Source: Chloroflexota bacterium (GTDB lineage Bacteria > Chloroflexota > Dehalococcoidia > Lucifugimonadales > Lucifugimonadaceae). Taken from it: a stretch of 64,000 nt of DNA. The notes below the pieces were generated by a model. It made no database searches and was not told the origin of the DNA. It saw nothing but the letters and a program-made list of their open reading frames with translations. Below, one piece after another: positions 31,877 to 42,066 of the stretch. The position numbers and the translations under genes were made by a program. The stretch spans positions 1 through 64,000 of the forward strand of contig JADFLG010000003.1 of NCBI GenBank assembly GCA_022564545.1, written 5' to 3'. The first letter of the stretch is position 1. Every line of letters starts with the position of its first letter.

Positions 31877-34177
31877 ATGGCCGTACTCTCATCTTGTCTG
31901 GGGTTTCCACGCATCGGCGCCAATCGTGAGTTGAAGCGTGCGTTGGAAAGCTACTGGAACGGGAAGTCGTCCGCTGGATATCTCCTGCAGACCGCTTCCG
32001 ATCTCCGTGAACGCCACTGGTCCCAAATAAAGTCGGCGGGCATAGACCATATTCCGTGCAACGACTTTTCACTCTACGATCAGATGCTCGACATGGCGGT
32101 AATGGTCGGTGCCATCCCGCGCCGCTACCGCGCTATTGACGACCCGCTGACACAGTACTTCGCAATGGCGCGTGGGATGCAGGACGAGGCACAGGGTGTC
32201 GACGTTCAGGCCATGGAGATGACGAAGTGGTTCGACACCAACTATCACTACCTCGTCCCCGAGTTGGAGCCGGACCAACAGTTCACTCTTGACGCATCAA
32301 AGCTCATTAATGAGCTGACAGAGGCGAAGTCGCTCGACATTGCGGTGCGTCCCGTCGTGATCGGGCCTGTCACCTTTCTGATGTTGTCCAAGACGGTCGG
32401 TGATGTTTCAACATTAGAGTTCCTGGAATCCTTACTTCCGGTCTATGAGGAGTTGCTGGAGATACTTGTTGACAACGGCGTTGAATGGGTCCAGCTGGAT
32501 GAGCCGTGTCTGGCCCTCGATCTCGACAACGACGCATGGGAGGCTTACCGCGTTTCACTGGACAGGCTGACGGCGTTGGTGAAGCGGCCCCGCATCATGG
32601 TCGCAACCTACTTCGGCCCGCTGCGAGAAAACATGTCGCTCGTCACTCAGTCGGGCTGCGAAGGTCTGCATATCGATGTAGTCAGGGCCAGGGAACAGCT
32701 CGACCAGGCCCTCGAACAGATCGGATCAGAAACCGTTCTCTCGCTCGGAGTGGTGGACGGACGCAACGTCTGGCGTACAAACCTGGACGAAGCGCATGCG
32801 CTGATTGGTCGAGCTGTCGTGGAGCTTGGCGAAGAGCGCGTGATCGTCGCCACATCGTGCTCGCTCCTCCATGTCCCGTTCGATCTCAATGCCGAGCCCG
32901 ACCTTGACCCTGAACTAAAAACGTGGCTTGCCTTCGCCGTGCAGAAGCTGGACGAGGTCAAGTCGCTGGCTGTGGAGGCGGCTTCCAGTTCTCCGGCAAG
33001 CGACGCCTTCACAGAATCGAGGCAAGCCCTCGCCGTCAGGGCGGTCTCACCACGTGTCCGAGATTCTGAGGTAAGGAAACGGGTAGGCGAAGTGGACGAG
33101 TCGATGTTGCGTCGGGCAACACCGTTCGCTGAACGCGCCAGGAAGCAACGTGCCCGGTTCAAGCTGCCCGCGCTGCCGACGACAACCATCGGATCATTCC
33201 CACAGACAGGAAAGGTGCGGCGCGCACGCGCTGCGTGGCGGTCTGGAAAGACTGCAGACGCCGACTACCTGCAGTTCGTGAAAGAGGAGACCCGGCGCTG
33301 CATCGAGAAACAGCTCGAACTGGGACTCGACATGCTGGTGCATGGCGAGTTCGAGCGCAACGACATGGTCGAGTTCTTTGGTGAACAGCTGTCTGGTTTC
33401 GCGTTCACTTCAAATGGTTGGGTGCAGAGCTACGGCTCTCGCTGTGTCAAGCCTCCGGTGCTCTATGGCGATGTGTCCCGGTCCCGGCCAATGACGGTCG
33501 ACATCGCCCGTTATGCACAGTCGCTTACCACCGTTCCTGTGAAGGGCATGATCACCGGTCCGGTCACCATCTTGCAGTGGTCCTTTGTACGCGACGATCA
33601 GCCACGTCGCGACACGTGCATGCAGGTTGCACTGGCGCTACGTGGTGAGGTCATGGACTTGGAGGCGGCGGGCATTACTGTGATACAGGTCGACGAACCG
33701 GCGATCCGGGAAGGTCTTCCGTTGCGAAGAGACGACCGCGATGCCTACCTCAAGTGGGCTGTGGAGTCTTTCCGACTGACCACAGCCGGGGTGCTTGATG
33801 ATACGCAGATCCACACCCACATGTGCTATTCCGAGTTCGGGGACATCCTGAAGGCCATAGGAGAAATGGACGCCGATGTGCTGTCGATAGAGACGTCGAG
33901 ATCAAGGATGGAACTGCTTGGAGATTTCGCTGAGCAGGGCTATCCGAACGATGTCGGGCCAGGTGTGTACGACATCCACTCACCGCGTGTTCCTTCAGTA
34001 GAAGAGATGACCGGTCTACTGAAGCGTGCAGCAAAGGTCTTGCCAGTGGACAGGCTGTGGGTGAACCCGGACTGCGGTCTAAAGACCCGCGGCTGGCCGG
34101 AAGTAGAGATGTCGCTGAGAAACATGGTTGAAGCGGCACGGCAGGTGCGCACTGAACTGACCGGAGCGTCAAAATGA
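31877..34177 (+). CDS. metE: Cobalamin-independent methionine synthase
   Basis: LGFPRIGANRELKRALESYWNGK; TTTIGSFPQTGKVRRARAAWRSGK; VKGMITGPVTILQWSFVRDDQPRRDTCMQVALALRGEV; WVNPDCGLKTRGWPEVEMSLRNMV. Confidence 0.97.
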   Translation: MAVLSSCLGFPRIGANRELKRALESYWNGKSSAGYLLQTASDLRERHWSQIKSAGIDHIPCNDFSLYDQMLDMAVMVGAIPRRYRAIDDPLTQYFAMARGMQDEAQGVDVQAMEMTKWFDTNYHYLVPELEPDQQFTLDASKLINELTEAKSLDIAVRPVVIGPVTFLMLSKTVGDVSTLEFLESLLPVYEELLEILVDNGVEWVQLDEPCLALDLDNDAWEAYRVSLDRLTALVKRPRIMVATYFGPLRENMSLVTQSGCEGLHIDVVRAREQLDQALEQIGSETVLSLGVVDGRNVWRTNLDEAHALIGRAVVELGEERVIVATSCSLLHVPFDLNAEPDLDPELKTWLAFAVQKLDEVKSLAVEAASSSPASDAFTESRQALAVRAVSPRVRDSEVRKRVGEVDESMLRRATPFAERARKQRARFKLPALPTTTIGSFPQTGKVRRARAAWRSGKTADADYLQFVKEETRRCIEKQLELGLDMLVHGEFERNDMVEFFGEQLSGFAFTSNGWVQSYGSRCVKPPVLYGDVSRSRPMTVDIARYAQSLTTVPVKGMITGPVTILQWSFVRDDQPRRDTCMQVALALRGEVMDLEAAGITVIQVDEPAIREGLPLRRDDRDAYLKWAVESFRLTTAGVLDDTQIHTHMCYSEFGDILKAIGEMDADVLSIETSRSRMELLGDFAEQGYPNDVGPGVYDIHSPRVPSVEEMTGLLKRAAKVLPVDRLWVNPDCGLKTRGWPEVEMSLRNMVEAARQVRTELTGASK

Positions 34178-34423
34178 CCATGCCCAATCCCGACCCGCGG
34201 GCCTGCCGTTGTGCCAGGGCGCAATCAACCGTGGAGCAGCCCAGGTGCTGATGGCCTGCCGGTATTTCAGAATTAAGATACCGCCGAAGGTCTCGCAGAA
34301 CATGCCATCTGTAGCAGTGAACCGGGGTGTGTTCGTCAGGGCTGCCTAACTGCTGCCGTGAGGAGCAAGAGTTAGGCTGGGATCCGGGATTCGACAACAA
34401 CCCGGGGCTTGGCAACTATCCCA

Positions 34424-34455
34424 AAACCCCCTCTCCCCGGGGAGAAGGAATTTCA
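34424..34455. repeat. Dispersed palindromic element copy A
   Basis: AAAACCCCCTCTCCCCGGGGAGAAGGAATTTCAC; second related copy at about 55909. Confidence 0.45.
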
Positions 34456-34926
34456 CTTCGCCTATTAATGTGTTTTGAGATGGTTTCTTAGTGCAAATTA
34501 ACCGGCCGTCCTCTGTAAAAATTGGCAAACCCGGTTCTGGCGGAGTCTGCCGGTCCGGCAGTACCTGAGCCAGAAATTTCACGTGAAGTCCTCGACGATG
34601 AAAACGCAGTTCTGGTCAAAGTAACAAGCCGCAGCCCAAGCGAATCATCGGCATGCGGTGGCGGAAAAAGCGGCCAGAGTGCCTGGTCCGCCTGGTTTCA
34701 GGAGCGCATGCGTTGTGCCGGTCCGGTCCCCGTGGTCATTCGGATTCAAATGCCGTGTCCCGGAGCTGTCAGGCACGTCAGCAGCGGGAGACCGGCCAGG
34801 CCCGGTAGACCCCTCGGTAATGACGAGCCGGGCATGCCCGCCGGGACAGAGCGCAATTATTGCTGCCCCTCGACTCAAATCGTGCCAGTGATCGTCGAAG
34901 CGGTTGCTGCAGTCCAGGCTGCAAAG

Positions 34927-35628
34927 TCAGGACGAAACTTGAGCGGTTTCCTGCAAGTAGACGAGCGTCGCGCGTACTCGCTGGTCGACTGCTCCGCTTT
35001 CGTCTATGTGAAGATCGGCGTAGATGGTTTGAAGCAGGGGTCCGACCAGGTCTTCGTCAATTAGCAGTTCGGCTGCGATCGCCGAATCTGCGTATCCGGA
35101 AGCTATGAACATCAACGCTTCCAACTGATTGTGCGTCAGTCGTTCGAGAAGCGATATCTGACGTGGGAACAGGTCGTTCATCACTGCCGGGTCCATCGTG
35201 ACCTGGCCGGCGGCTGCCGATTCGATAGCCCGTACCAGGGAATGGATATCGGCCACGCTCTGCTTTAGCAGGAATGACCAGCCGATCGTTCCTTCGTCAA
35301 GGAACCCTGCAAGGAACTCCTTGTCGCGGTGCGCAGAGAGTATGACGATGCCGGTTTCGGGGGAGGCATTCTTAATTTCGGCGGCAATTACGATGCCGTT
35401 CGGGCCGTCGCCGAGTTCAATATCCATCAGGACCACATCGGGAGTCGTAACTTTGACCAGTTCGATGGCCTCTGTTCCTGACGCAACAGCGCCTACTACA
35501 TTGATCAAGGGTTCCTTGTGGAGTGCAGCGACCAGGATTTCTCGGAAGAGAGACTCGTTGTCGCATACCAGAACGTTGATCGGGGACACCGAAGAACCAT
35601 CAGTGAAATCGAACTGTTCCAGGTCCAT
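34927..35628 (-). CDS. Response regulator, NarL-like receiver with degenerate C-terminal HTH (listed ORF starts 35700)
   Basis: INVLVCDNESLFREILVAAL, DVVLMDIELGDGPNGI; LTHNQLEALMFIASGYADSAIAAELLIDEDLVGPLLQTIYADLHI resembles LuxR HTH without the canonical TV..H motif. Confidence 0.8.
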   Translation of the reverse strand: MDLEQFDFTDGSSVSPINVLVCDNESLFREILVAALHKEPLINVVGAVASGTEAIELVKVTTPDVVLMDIELGDGPNGIVIAAEIKNASPETGIVILSAHRDKEFLAGFLDEGTIGWSFLLKQSVADIHSLVRAIESAAAGQVTMDPAVMNDLFPRQISLLERLTHNQLEALMFIASGYADSAIAAELLIDEDLVGPLLQTIYADLHIDESGAVDQRVRATLVYLQETAQVSS

Positions 35629-35796
35629 ATGAATTTGATTCCTCGCCGTAGGATCTTTTTTTTGGCCTGCTGTTGAATTCAACGTTAGTGTGGTCCGCAT
35701 GCTGGCGTGGTTACGTCGGGGTCACTCCTGTGAGCCACGGGGCTCGAACGTATTACGCTGTCGGCCGGGCATGAACAACTGGGTAAAACCCGCAAT

Positions 35797-35833
35797 ACGC
35801 AAAAAAGTCCGCACTCAGGCCGAGTGCGGACTT
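35797..35833. terminator. Intrinsic terminator at the 3' end of the response regulator / archaellum-side operon
   Basis: AAAAAAGTCCGCACTCAGGCCGAGTGCGGACTTCG. Confidence 0.75.
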
Positions 35834-35880
35834 CGCTTGTTCGTACGGGCAATTCGTACTGATCGTACCGGGATTTTTGG

Positions 35881-36561
35881 CTAGATCAGACCGCGACGCT
35901 GAGCTTCGGACACAGCGTGGGCGCGGTTGCTTACGCCCATCGCATCGAAAACATGCCTTAGTTCGCGTTTCACTGTCGCAGGACTCAGGAACAGGTTTTC
36001 AGCAATCGCCTTGGTAGTCTCGCCACCTGCGACCATCCGCAACACCTTCGCCTGTCGCTCGGTCAGGCTCTGGCTATCGGAGGTTTGATTCTGAATCTGA
36101 CGGTATCGGTCTACAAGCAAAGCATTCAGCGCCGGCGAGAGCGGAGAACCACCGCTAGCAGCGTCTCTTACTGCTCGTACCAGCTCTTCCTGCGAGGCCC
36201 GCTTCAGCAGGTAACCAACGGCACCAGCTTCGAGGGCCAGGCCGAGATGGGTGTCGCCGAACGAACTGAGCATCACAACGCGAATGTGCGGATACTTCTC
36301 CATCACGCCGCGGGTGGTTTCGATACCGTCAATTCCTGGCAACATGACATCGCACATAACCACGTCTGCAAGACCCAGTGCGGGGTCGTTGATAGCGTCC
36401 TCGCCGGTGCTGGACTCGCCGATAATCGTTGCCTGACCATCCAGTTCTAACAGGCGCCTGGTGCCCTCACGAACGACCTGGTGGTCTTCAATCAGGAAGA
36501 CTTTGACGGGTAGTGGAGGCTCTTGAGGTGACTCTACTATTGAATAGTCGCGCTGGTACAT
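35881..36561 (-). CDS. NarL/FixJ-family response regulator
   Basis: VFLIEDHQVVREGTRRLL, CDVMLPGIDGIETTRGVM, GAVGYLLKRASQEELVRAV, LTERQAKVLRMVAGGETTKAIAENLFLSPATVKRELRHVFDAMGV. Confidence 0.92.
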   Translation of the reverse strand: MYQRDYSIVESPQEPPLPVKVFLIEDHQVVREGTRRLLELDGQATIIGESSTGEDAINDPALGLADVVMCDVMLPGIDGIETTRGVMEKYPHIRVVMLSSFGDTHLGLALEAGAVGYLLKRASQEELVRAVRDAASGGSPLSPALNALLVDRYRQIQNQTSDSQSLTERQAKVLRMVAGGETTKAIAENLFLSPATVKRELRHVFDAMGVSNRAHAVSEAQRRGLI

Positions 36562-36625
36562 GACTTGTATCTATTCTGCTGTGGTTGTTGCTACGATCAC
36601 ATGACTGCTGGCGTACCGTCAGCAG

Positions 36626-38278
36626 CTAACTGGCTTTTCTTGCCGTTTTCATCTGGGTCAGTCCCGCATGCAGGTTCGGTCTTCCCGACATATCAGTTTC
36701 GGTCAGGCGTTGCTCTTTGAGGACCGCGAACCTGTCCATGCTTTGCCTGAGTTCTTCTAGGCTGAAGGGTTTGTGGAGAACTTCCACGCGTGTCTGCTCC
36801 AAGAACGAGCGCGTATCAGGCGAAACAGTGTCACCGGTGATAAACAACACCCTGCCCGCCAGGTCGGGCCTCAGCACCTCAAGGCTGCGGAATACTTCTG
36901 AGCCTCCCAGACCCGGCATTCGGACGTCGAGGAGGATAGCGTCGTATTCGTTGAGGAACAGTGTCCGGAGCGCTTCGGCGCCATCGTTGACGACATCGAC
37001 ATCGTGGCCCTGCGCGGTCAGTGCGCGATTGAGCAGCGTTGTGACTGAGCGTTCGTCGTCGACTGCAAGGACCCTCAGCCTGGTGTAGCTGTTGGGCAAT
37101 GCCGGTACGGTTGGCGATAGAATTTTCGTCTCTTCCGGGACGTCGACAATTGGGATTTCCACGACGAACGTGGTTCCGCGGCCAAGTGCGCTCTCAACCC
37201 GAATAGCGCCGCCGTGGTCTTCAACGATGCCTTTGCAGATCGAAAGACCCAGGCCGGTCCCTTTGCCGACCGGTTTCGTCGTGAAGAACGGATCAAAGAC
37301 CTTCCTCTGATTGGCCTCCGAAATGCCGGGACCATCGTCGGTGATGCTTACCCTGATCATGCCCTGGTCGTGAACGACGCCAACTGTGATCGTCCCATGA
37401 CCGGCTTTTTCACCAATTGCGTGGATGCTGTTTCCGATCAAGTTCATGAAAACTTGTTCCATCCGGTGAGAATCGGCCAGTGTCAGCGGTGTTTCAGCGT
37501 CGAAGTAGGTCACGACTTCGATGTTGTTCACCCGGCATTCGTAGTCACGCAGATCGAGGATCTTTTGCAGCGACTCGTTGATGTTCAAGATTTGCGAGGC
37601 AGCGCCGGAGTCGGACGCTCGTGCGAAGGTAAGCAGGTTGTCGACAATCCGGCCGGCGCGCTCGGCTTCATCGGCGATCGATTCAAGGTCTCGTTTGAGC
37701 GTATCGTCGGTTGCCTGGCGCAATGCCAGCTGCGAGAAGCCGAGTACCGCTGTCAGCGGGTTGTTCAGTTCATGTGCAACGCCGGCCGCCATCTCGCCGA
37801 CAGAGACAAGGCGGCTGTTTGCGATCATTCGGTCCTCGCGGTCGGCCCCTTCCGTGACGTCGTCGATAAGCAGCAGGAACCTGGTCTTCAGTTCGATATC
37901 CAAATGGGGTGTCACGGTAACGTTGTAGTTGGCCTCGGGGTCGTTCGGATTTTCAGCCGGGACCACAAGTTCGCGTGTTTCGACTGGCTTCCCGGTAATC
38001 GACGTCTGCTTGAAGAGGTTCCTGAGGCCCGGCGGGTCGAAATGGTCGGATAGACGGTCACCAACGTTGCTCTTGCCGCACATGCGGTCGAAAACGGAAT
38101 TGGTCAAGATGATGCGTCGCCGTCCATCGAGCGCCGCCATTGCCTGTGGGATTGACGTGATGAGAGCCCGGACGAGGTCTTTCTGGCCCGCCGATTTAGA
38201 GCGCGACTTGAAGACAGAAATATTCCTGCTCTGTGGTTTTGGGCCCTTGCGCCCGGTAGCGCCCGGCACAGCCGCCAT
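36626..38278 (-). CDS. Hybrid sensor histidine kinase (PAS-HisKA-HATPase_c-REC)
   Basis: VGEMAAGVAHELNNPLTAVLGFSQLALR, QVFMNLIGNSIHAIGEKAG, ITDDGPGISEANQRKVFDPFFTTKPVGKGTGLGLSICKGIVEDHGG, C-terminal REC DAILLDVRMPGLGGSEVFRSL; TAATG overlap with the upstream small gene. Confidence 0.93.
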   Translation of the reverse strand: MAAVPGATGRKGPKPQSRNISVFKSRSKSAGQKDLVRALITSIPQAMAALDGRRRIILTNSVFDRMCGKSNVGDRLSDHFDPPGLRNLFKQTSITGKPVETRELVVPAENPNDPEANYNVTVTPHLDIELKTRFLLLIDDVTEGADREDRMIANSRLVSVGEMAAGVAHELNNPLTAVLGFSQLALRQATDDTLKRDLESIADEAERAGRIVDNLLTFARASDSGAASQILNINESLQKILDLRDYECRVNNIEVVTYFDAETPLTLADSHRMEQVFMNLIGNSIHAIGEKAGHGTITVGVVHDQGMIRVSITDDGPGISEANQRKVFDPFFTTKPVGKGTGLGLSICKGIVEDHGGAIRVESALGRGTTFVVEIPIVDVPEETKILSPTVPALPNSYTRLRVLAVDDERSVTTLLNRALTAQGHDVDVVNDGAEALRTLFLNEYDAILLDVRMPGLGGSEVFRSLEVLRPDLAGRVLFITGDTVSPDTRSFLEQTRVEVLHKPFSLEELRQSMDRFAVLKEQRLTETDMSGRPNLHAGLTQMKTARKAS

Positions 38279-38490
38279 TAACTGCCCTGCCTTATCTTGA
38301 GTTCTTCGAGTACGGCCTCGGTTTCCGCTGCAATTTCGGTCATCGTCAGTTGCTCAAGATCGGCGAACGCCTTCAACCGCTCGGAATCCTCGGTCTCTTC
38401 TTCGGCGAAAATGTCGTCGAAAATGTCGTCAGTTCCGCCTTTGGCTTCGTCGTCTTTTTCGGTTGTTGCTTCGGTGTCCGGAGAGGCCAC
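38278..38490 (-). CDS. Small acidic hypothetical protein (70 aa) between arlJ and the histidine kinase
   Basis: ORF translationally coupled (TAATG) to the kinase and about 47 nt after arlJ; DIFDDIFAEEETEDSERLKAFADLEQLTMTEIAAETEAVLEELKIRQ. Confidence 0.65.
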   Translation of the reverse strand: MASPDTEATTEKDDEAKGGTDDIFDDIFAEEETEDSERLKAFADLEQLTMTEIAAETEAVLEELKIRQGS

Positions 38491-38536
38491 TGCACTTCGT
38501 CTTTCTCGCCTGGCCGGCTGGCGCTACGCCGTTTGA

Positions 38537-40111
38537 TCAGGTTGCGGGTGCCGAAATCGTGGCGAAGACCATTCTTGATGCCGGTGGGATCAGCGTCAAC
38601 ATCAGGCCCGATACAATCATCATCACACCAAGTTGGTATCCGGCACGCATACGGTGTCCACCACTGGCGGCCCATGGAGCCACCGCATTTGCGATGGTAA
38701 AAACCACCACTACGGTAATGATGATTAAGTTCAGGAACTCAAAATTTACGTTGGCAAACGTGTTGAACCCGCTCGAGTTAGCGATGTCGGGTATGTTTGC
38801 TCCTGAAGCGGATGGGTCGACGGTATCCGTATCCAATAGCATGCTCGAGGCGAATAGTTGCATCACATTTACGATGAAAACCAGGAGCCCGACCATTGCT
38901 GCATGAAGCGGAATCGTAAGGTATCCGAACGTCTGGGCCACGAGGGCGCGCTTCTCCCGGAGAACGCTGATTTCGGCCGCGAAGAATGCGGCGGTCTTGC
39001 CCGTGATCAGCGGATTGCCACCGATTGTGAGAGCGTCCCAGAAAATGTTGATGGTCCGCTCAATCAGTTCGGAGCCGGTTTCGTAGATGAGGTGGTCCCA
39101 GCACCGGTTGGGCGTGATGCCTGAACGTATCCGGACTTCCAATCGCCGGAAGTAGGGCTCCAGCGACCCAAGAGACCGCCGGTCGATTTTGCTCAGGGCG
39201 TCGCTCACGGTCGTTCCAATCGCGTCGGTTACACCGCCGAGCATCCGGGTCGCCGTCGCGATGTCGGCGTCGATTCTGAGAAGCCGTTTCGAGTCGCGGT
39301 TCATGAGGAAACCAGACGGCAACAGGCTCAGTCCGAGAACTATGAAACCAATGCCCAGCTGGCCCTGTGTGATGGCGATCGCCGCCAGGCCCAGTACAAA
39401 TCCCGCCGGCACCAGGTACTTGAACAGTTTTATGGCTACCATCTGGTTCGGGGCGCTCAGGCCCGCAGTCCGCGTGTAGCTTTCCTTGGGAGCCGCAAGA
39501 TAGATAGTCCAACTGCCGATGATCGCTATCATCATGGTGACCATGCCCGTCATCAGAATCATTCCGGGCCCGAGGCTGTAGATCATCATCGAAATGATCG
39601 AGACCACGACAATCAGGCCAGCTGATACGATCATGGCCGAGTAGGCATCGGTCCACTTGCGCAGCGATTCGATGTTTGTCTCGTACGTGGCGCGGTACAA
39701 CTCGGCCATCACGGCCGCTTCGCGGGTAAGGAACTCTTCTTCGTCTTCACCGGATGAGAGAGAACCCGACATTCTCAGGAGAAGCGTCGAGACCTCATGT
39801 TCCTTCGTGCGGTCGGCAACCGCGCGGCAGGCTTCCGAGTAGTCGTACTTCAGCCGGTTCACAAGCGTGTTGATATCGACGAAGTACGGGGTAGTCGACA
39901 GGTTTAAGCGAGCGGCGTAACTGAACATGACATCGCGCGAGGCCTTGGCTGTGGCCATCGACGCCATGTAAGAGATGTGTGTAAAGAGGTCGAAGGCGAG
40001 CGTTTTCTTGTCGACTTTGCGCCTGTTTGCGATCGCGCTTAGCGCGTTGTCTTCAACTGCCTTCTTGGCTTTGTCGCCGAACCCCAGACGGGAAATAATG
40101 CCCAGTGCCAT
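38537..40111 (-). CDS. arlJ: Archaellum platform membrane protein ArlJ (FlaJ), T2SF/TadC-related
   Basis: 524-aa polytopic protein directly downstream of arlI; SLESLRKWTDAYSAMIVSAGLIVVVSIISMMIYSLGPGMILMTGMV and R-rich cytoplasmic loops typical of FlaJ/TadC. Confidence 0.85.
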   Translation of the reverse strand: MALGIISRLGFGDKAKKAVEDNALSAIANRRKVDKKTLAFDLFTHISYMASMATAKASRDVMFSYAARLNLSTTPYFVDINTLVNRLKYDYSEACRAVADRTKEHEVSTLLLRMSGSLSSGEDEEEFLTREAAVMAELYRATYETNIESLRKWTDAYSAMIVSAGLIVVVSIISMMIYSLGPGMILMTGMVTMMIAIIGSWTIYLAAPKESYTRTAGLSAPNQMVAIKLFKYLVPAGFVLGLAAIAITQGQLGIGFIVLGLSLLPSGFLMNRDSKRLLRIDADIATATRMLGGVTDAIGTTVSDALSKIDRRSLGSLEPYFRRLEVRIRSGITPNRCWDHLIYETGSELIERTINIFWDALTIGGNPLITGKTAAFFAAEISVLREKRALVAQTFGYLTIPLHAAMVGLLVFIVNVMQLFASSMLLDTDTVDPSASGANIPDIANSSGFNTFANVNFEFLNLIIITVVVVFTIANAVAPWAASGGHRMRAGYQLGVMMIVSGLMLTLIPPASRMVFATISAPAT

Positions 40112-40114
40112 TGC

Positions 40115-42058
40115 CTAAAACACTCCGTCTTTGATGGCTTTGGCGATTGTGCGGTAGACCTCCTGGTAACCCTCAAGGCCCGATGCGGCCAGCTTTTCCA
40201 GGATCCTGGCACGGCGCTTTACGAGCGAGTAGATCTGGCGTCGTCGCGCAGGTGGGTATCCACGGGCCGGCGCGATGATCTGTTCGAGGAGATAACTGTT
40301 GTTAAAGCCGGTAAATTCGAATGTGTCGGTAACCGGGTCCCACTGAAACACTTCGACGAATGAGAACGCATCGGCCGCCGAATCGTAGTTCACGATTTCG
40401 TTTATCGAGATGGCCCGCCTGCCCACGGATCCGTCTGGCAGCCGGACGGCAACCTGCATCACCGCGATGTTCAGGTTGTCGATGTAGTTCTTGGGCACCA
40501 GGATCGGGTCACCGACGAGACGCTGGATAAGCTTCTGGACTGAAGACGCGTGGAAGGTGGCCATGACCGGGTGACCGGTCTGCATGGCCTGGAATGCGAT
40601 AAGGCCTTCTTCACCGCGGATCTCACCAATGATGATGAATTCGGGGCGTTGCCGCAGTGCGGCCCGCAGAAGGTCGAACATTCCGACGCCCGAATCGGTC
40701 TCGCCGGATTTCGGCTTTCGGGTCACTTCCTTGATCCAGTTCTGGTGCGGTACGTTCACCTCGGCCGTGTCTTCAATGGACACGATCTTGGCGTTCGGTG
40801 GGATGAACGTGCAGAGCGCGTTCATAAGCGTCGTTTTGCCCGACGCAGTTTCACCGGACACGAACATGTTCATGCCGTCTTCGATCATGATCGAGAGATA
40901 TGCAGCCATCTCCCAATTCAGGGATCTCCACTTGCAGAGCTGGATGATGCTGATCGGGTCTTCTGAGAACTTACGAATTGTGTAGTTCGTGCCCCGCAGC
41001 GAAACGTCCTGGCCGTAGACGATGTTGATACGTGAGCCATCGGGAAGCGAAGCGTCGACTACTGGCTGCCGGAATGTAACCGGCTTCTTGATGCGTTCCG
41101 ACAACCTCAGGACGTGTTCGTCGAGTTCGGCGTGTGTCTTATACCCGAACGAGGCCTTCATCGACAAGAAAATCTTGTGCTCGATGAATATCTGACCGAC
41201 GCCACTGCACGAAATATCTTCGATGTGGTGATCGTTGATCATCGGCTGCAGCACGCCCAGGCCGACTTTTTCACGGACCATCGAATACTTGATTCCTTCA
41301 AGGTCGTCTTCGTTCAGGCCGTACTTTCCGGCTATGTCAAGCGTGCTCTTCGACCCGCCGCCGAAGAGTTTCACGAGCGGGGCTAGCAGGCTCGACTTTT
41401 TCTTTGGCCTGGCAACTGCCGTTTCGGTTTTCTCAGCTACAGCGACTGCAGTTGAATTAGATTCGCCCCCTGCGTCTGTTCCGGCCGAATCTTCCGCACC
41501 TTCTGGGAGAGCAGGCGGTTCGTCTTCGGCCTTTTTAATCTCTTCACCGAGAAAGCCCTTCGGTAATGCGAGGATCTCATCGATCTCCATCTCGACGGGT
41601 TGTTTGAAGATTTGAGCAAGCACCCAGCGCAAAATTCCGGCGAGCTGCTGATCTCCTTCGGCGGCTTCAAGTTCGTCGGTGTATTCGATCAGGCCTTCTT
41701 CAATGTCGGCCATGATCTGAGGGAACTTCGGGTGCTCTGCCGATGGTTCGATCGCTATGTACCAGTCGCGAATGCCCTCGGGGTCGGCGAAAACGTGGAT
41801 GAACGTTCCACCTGCATGCGCCTTGTAAATGATGTTCGGACTATCCTCGTCGCCATCGCTTTTTTCGAGTTCCTCGTGGTACGTGGGGATGCCGATTTCT
41901 GCGATCGGCAGGCTATGCAGGTAACGGAGCAGGAATGAGTTTTCGAGTGCGGCTTCCCTGAGCGCGGTCGGGAGTTGCTGGACGAGCTCGCAACTTTCGC
42001 TATCGCACTCGTGATCGCGGGTATCGATCACATTGAACGGGAGTTCGAATACTGCCAC
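40115..42058 (-). CDS. arlI: Archaellum assembly/rotation ATPase ArlI (FlaI), type II/IV secretion ATPase superfamily
   Basis: FVSGETASGKTTLMNALCTFIPPNAKIVSIEDTAEVNVPHQNWIKEVTR, FIIIGEIRGEEGLIAFQAMQTGHPVMATFHASSVQKLIQRLVGDPILVPKNYIDNLNIAV. Confidence 0.92.
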   Translation of the reverse strand: MAVFELPFNVIDTRDHECDSESCELVQQLPTALREAALENSFLLRYLHSLPIAEIGIPTYHEELEKSDGDEDSPNIIYKAHAGGTFIHVFADPEGIRDWYIAIEPSAEHPKFPQIMADIEEGLIEYTDELEAAEGDQQLAGILRWVLAQIFKQPVEMEIDEILALPKGFLGEEIKKAEDEPPALPEGAEDSAGTDAGGESNSTAVAVAEKTETAVARPKKKSSLLAPLVKLFGGGSKSTLDIAGKYGLNEDDLEGIKYSMVREKVGLGVLQPMINDHHIEDISCSGVGQIFIEHKIFLSMKASFGYKTHAELDEHVLRLSERIKKPVTFRQPVVDASLPDGSRINIVYGQDVSLRGTNYTIRKFSEDPISIIQLCKWRSLNWEMAAYLSIMIEDGMNMFVSGETASGKTTLMNALCTFIPPNAKIVSIEDTAEVNVPHQNWIKEVTRKPKSGETDSGVGMFDLLRAALRQRPEFIIIGEIRGEEGLIAFQAMQTGHPVMATFHASSVQKLIQRLVGDPILVPKNYIDNLNIAVMQVAVRLPDGSVGRRAISINEIVNYDSAADAFSFVEVFQWDPVTDTFEFTGFNNSYLLEQIIAPARGYPPARRRQIYSLVKRRARILEKLAASGLEGYQEVYRTIAKAIKDGVF

Positions 42059-42066
42059 TTAGAAAC

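Noticed and set aside
34522-35064. 180-aa plus-strand ORF after metE
   Set aside because: No recognisable domain, overlaps the well-supported response regulator on the opposite strand, and looks like translated GC-rich repeat/intergenic sequence.
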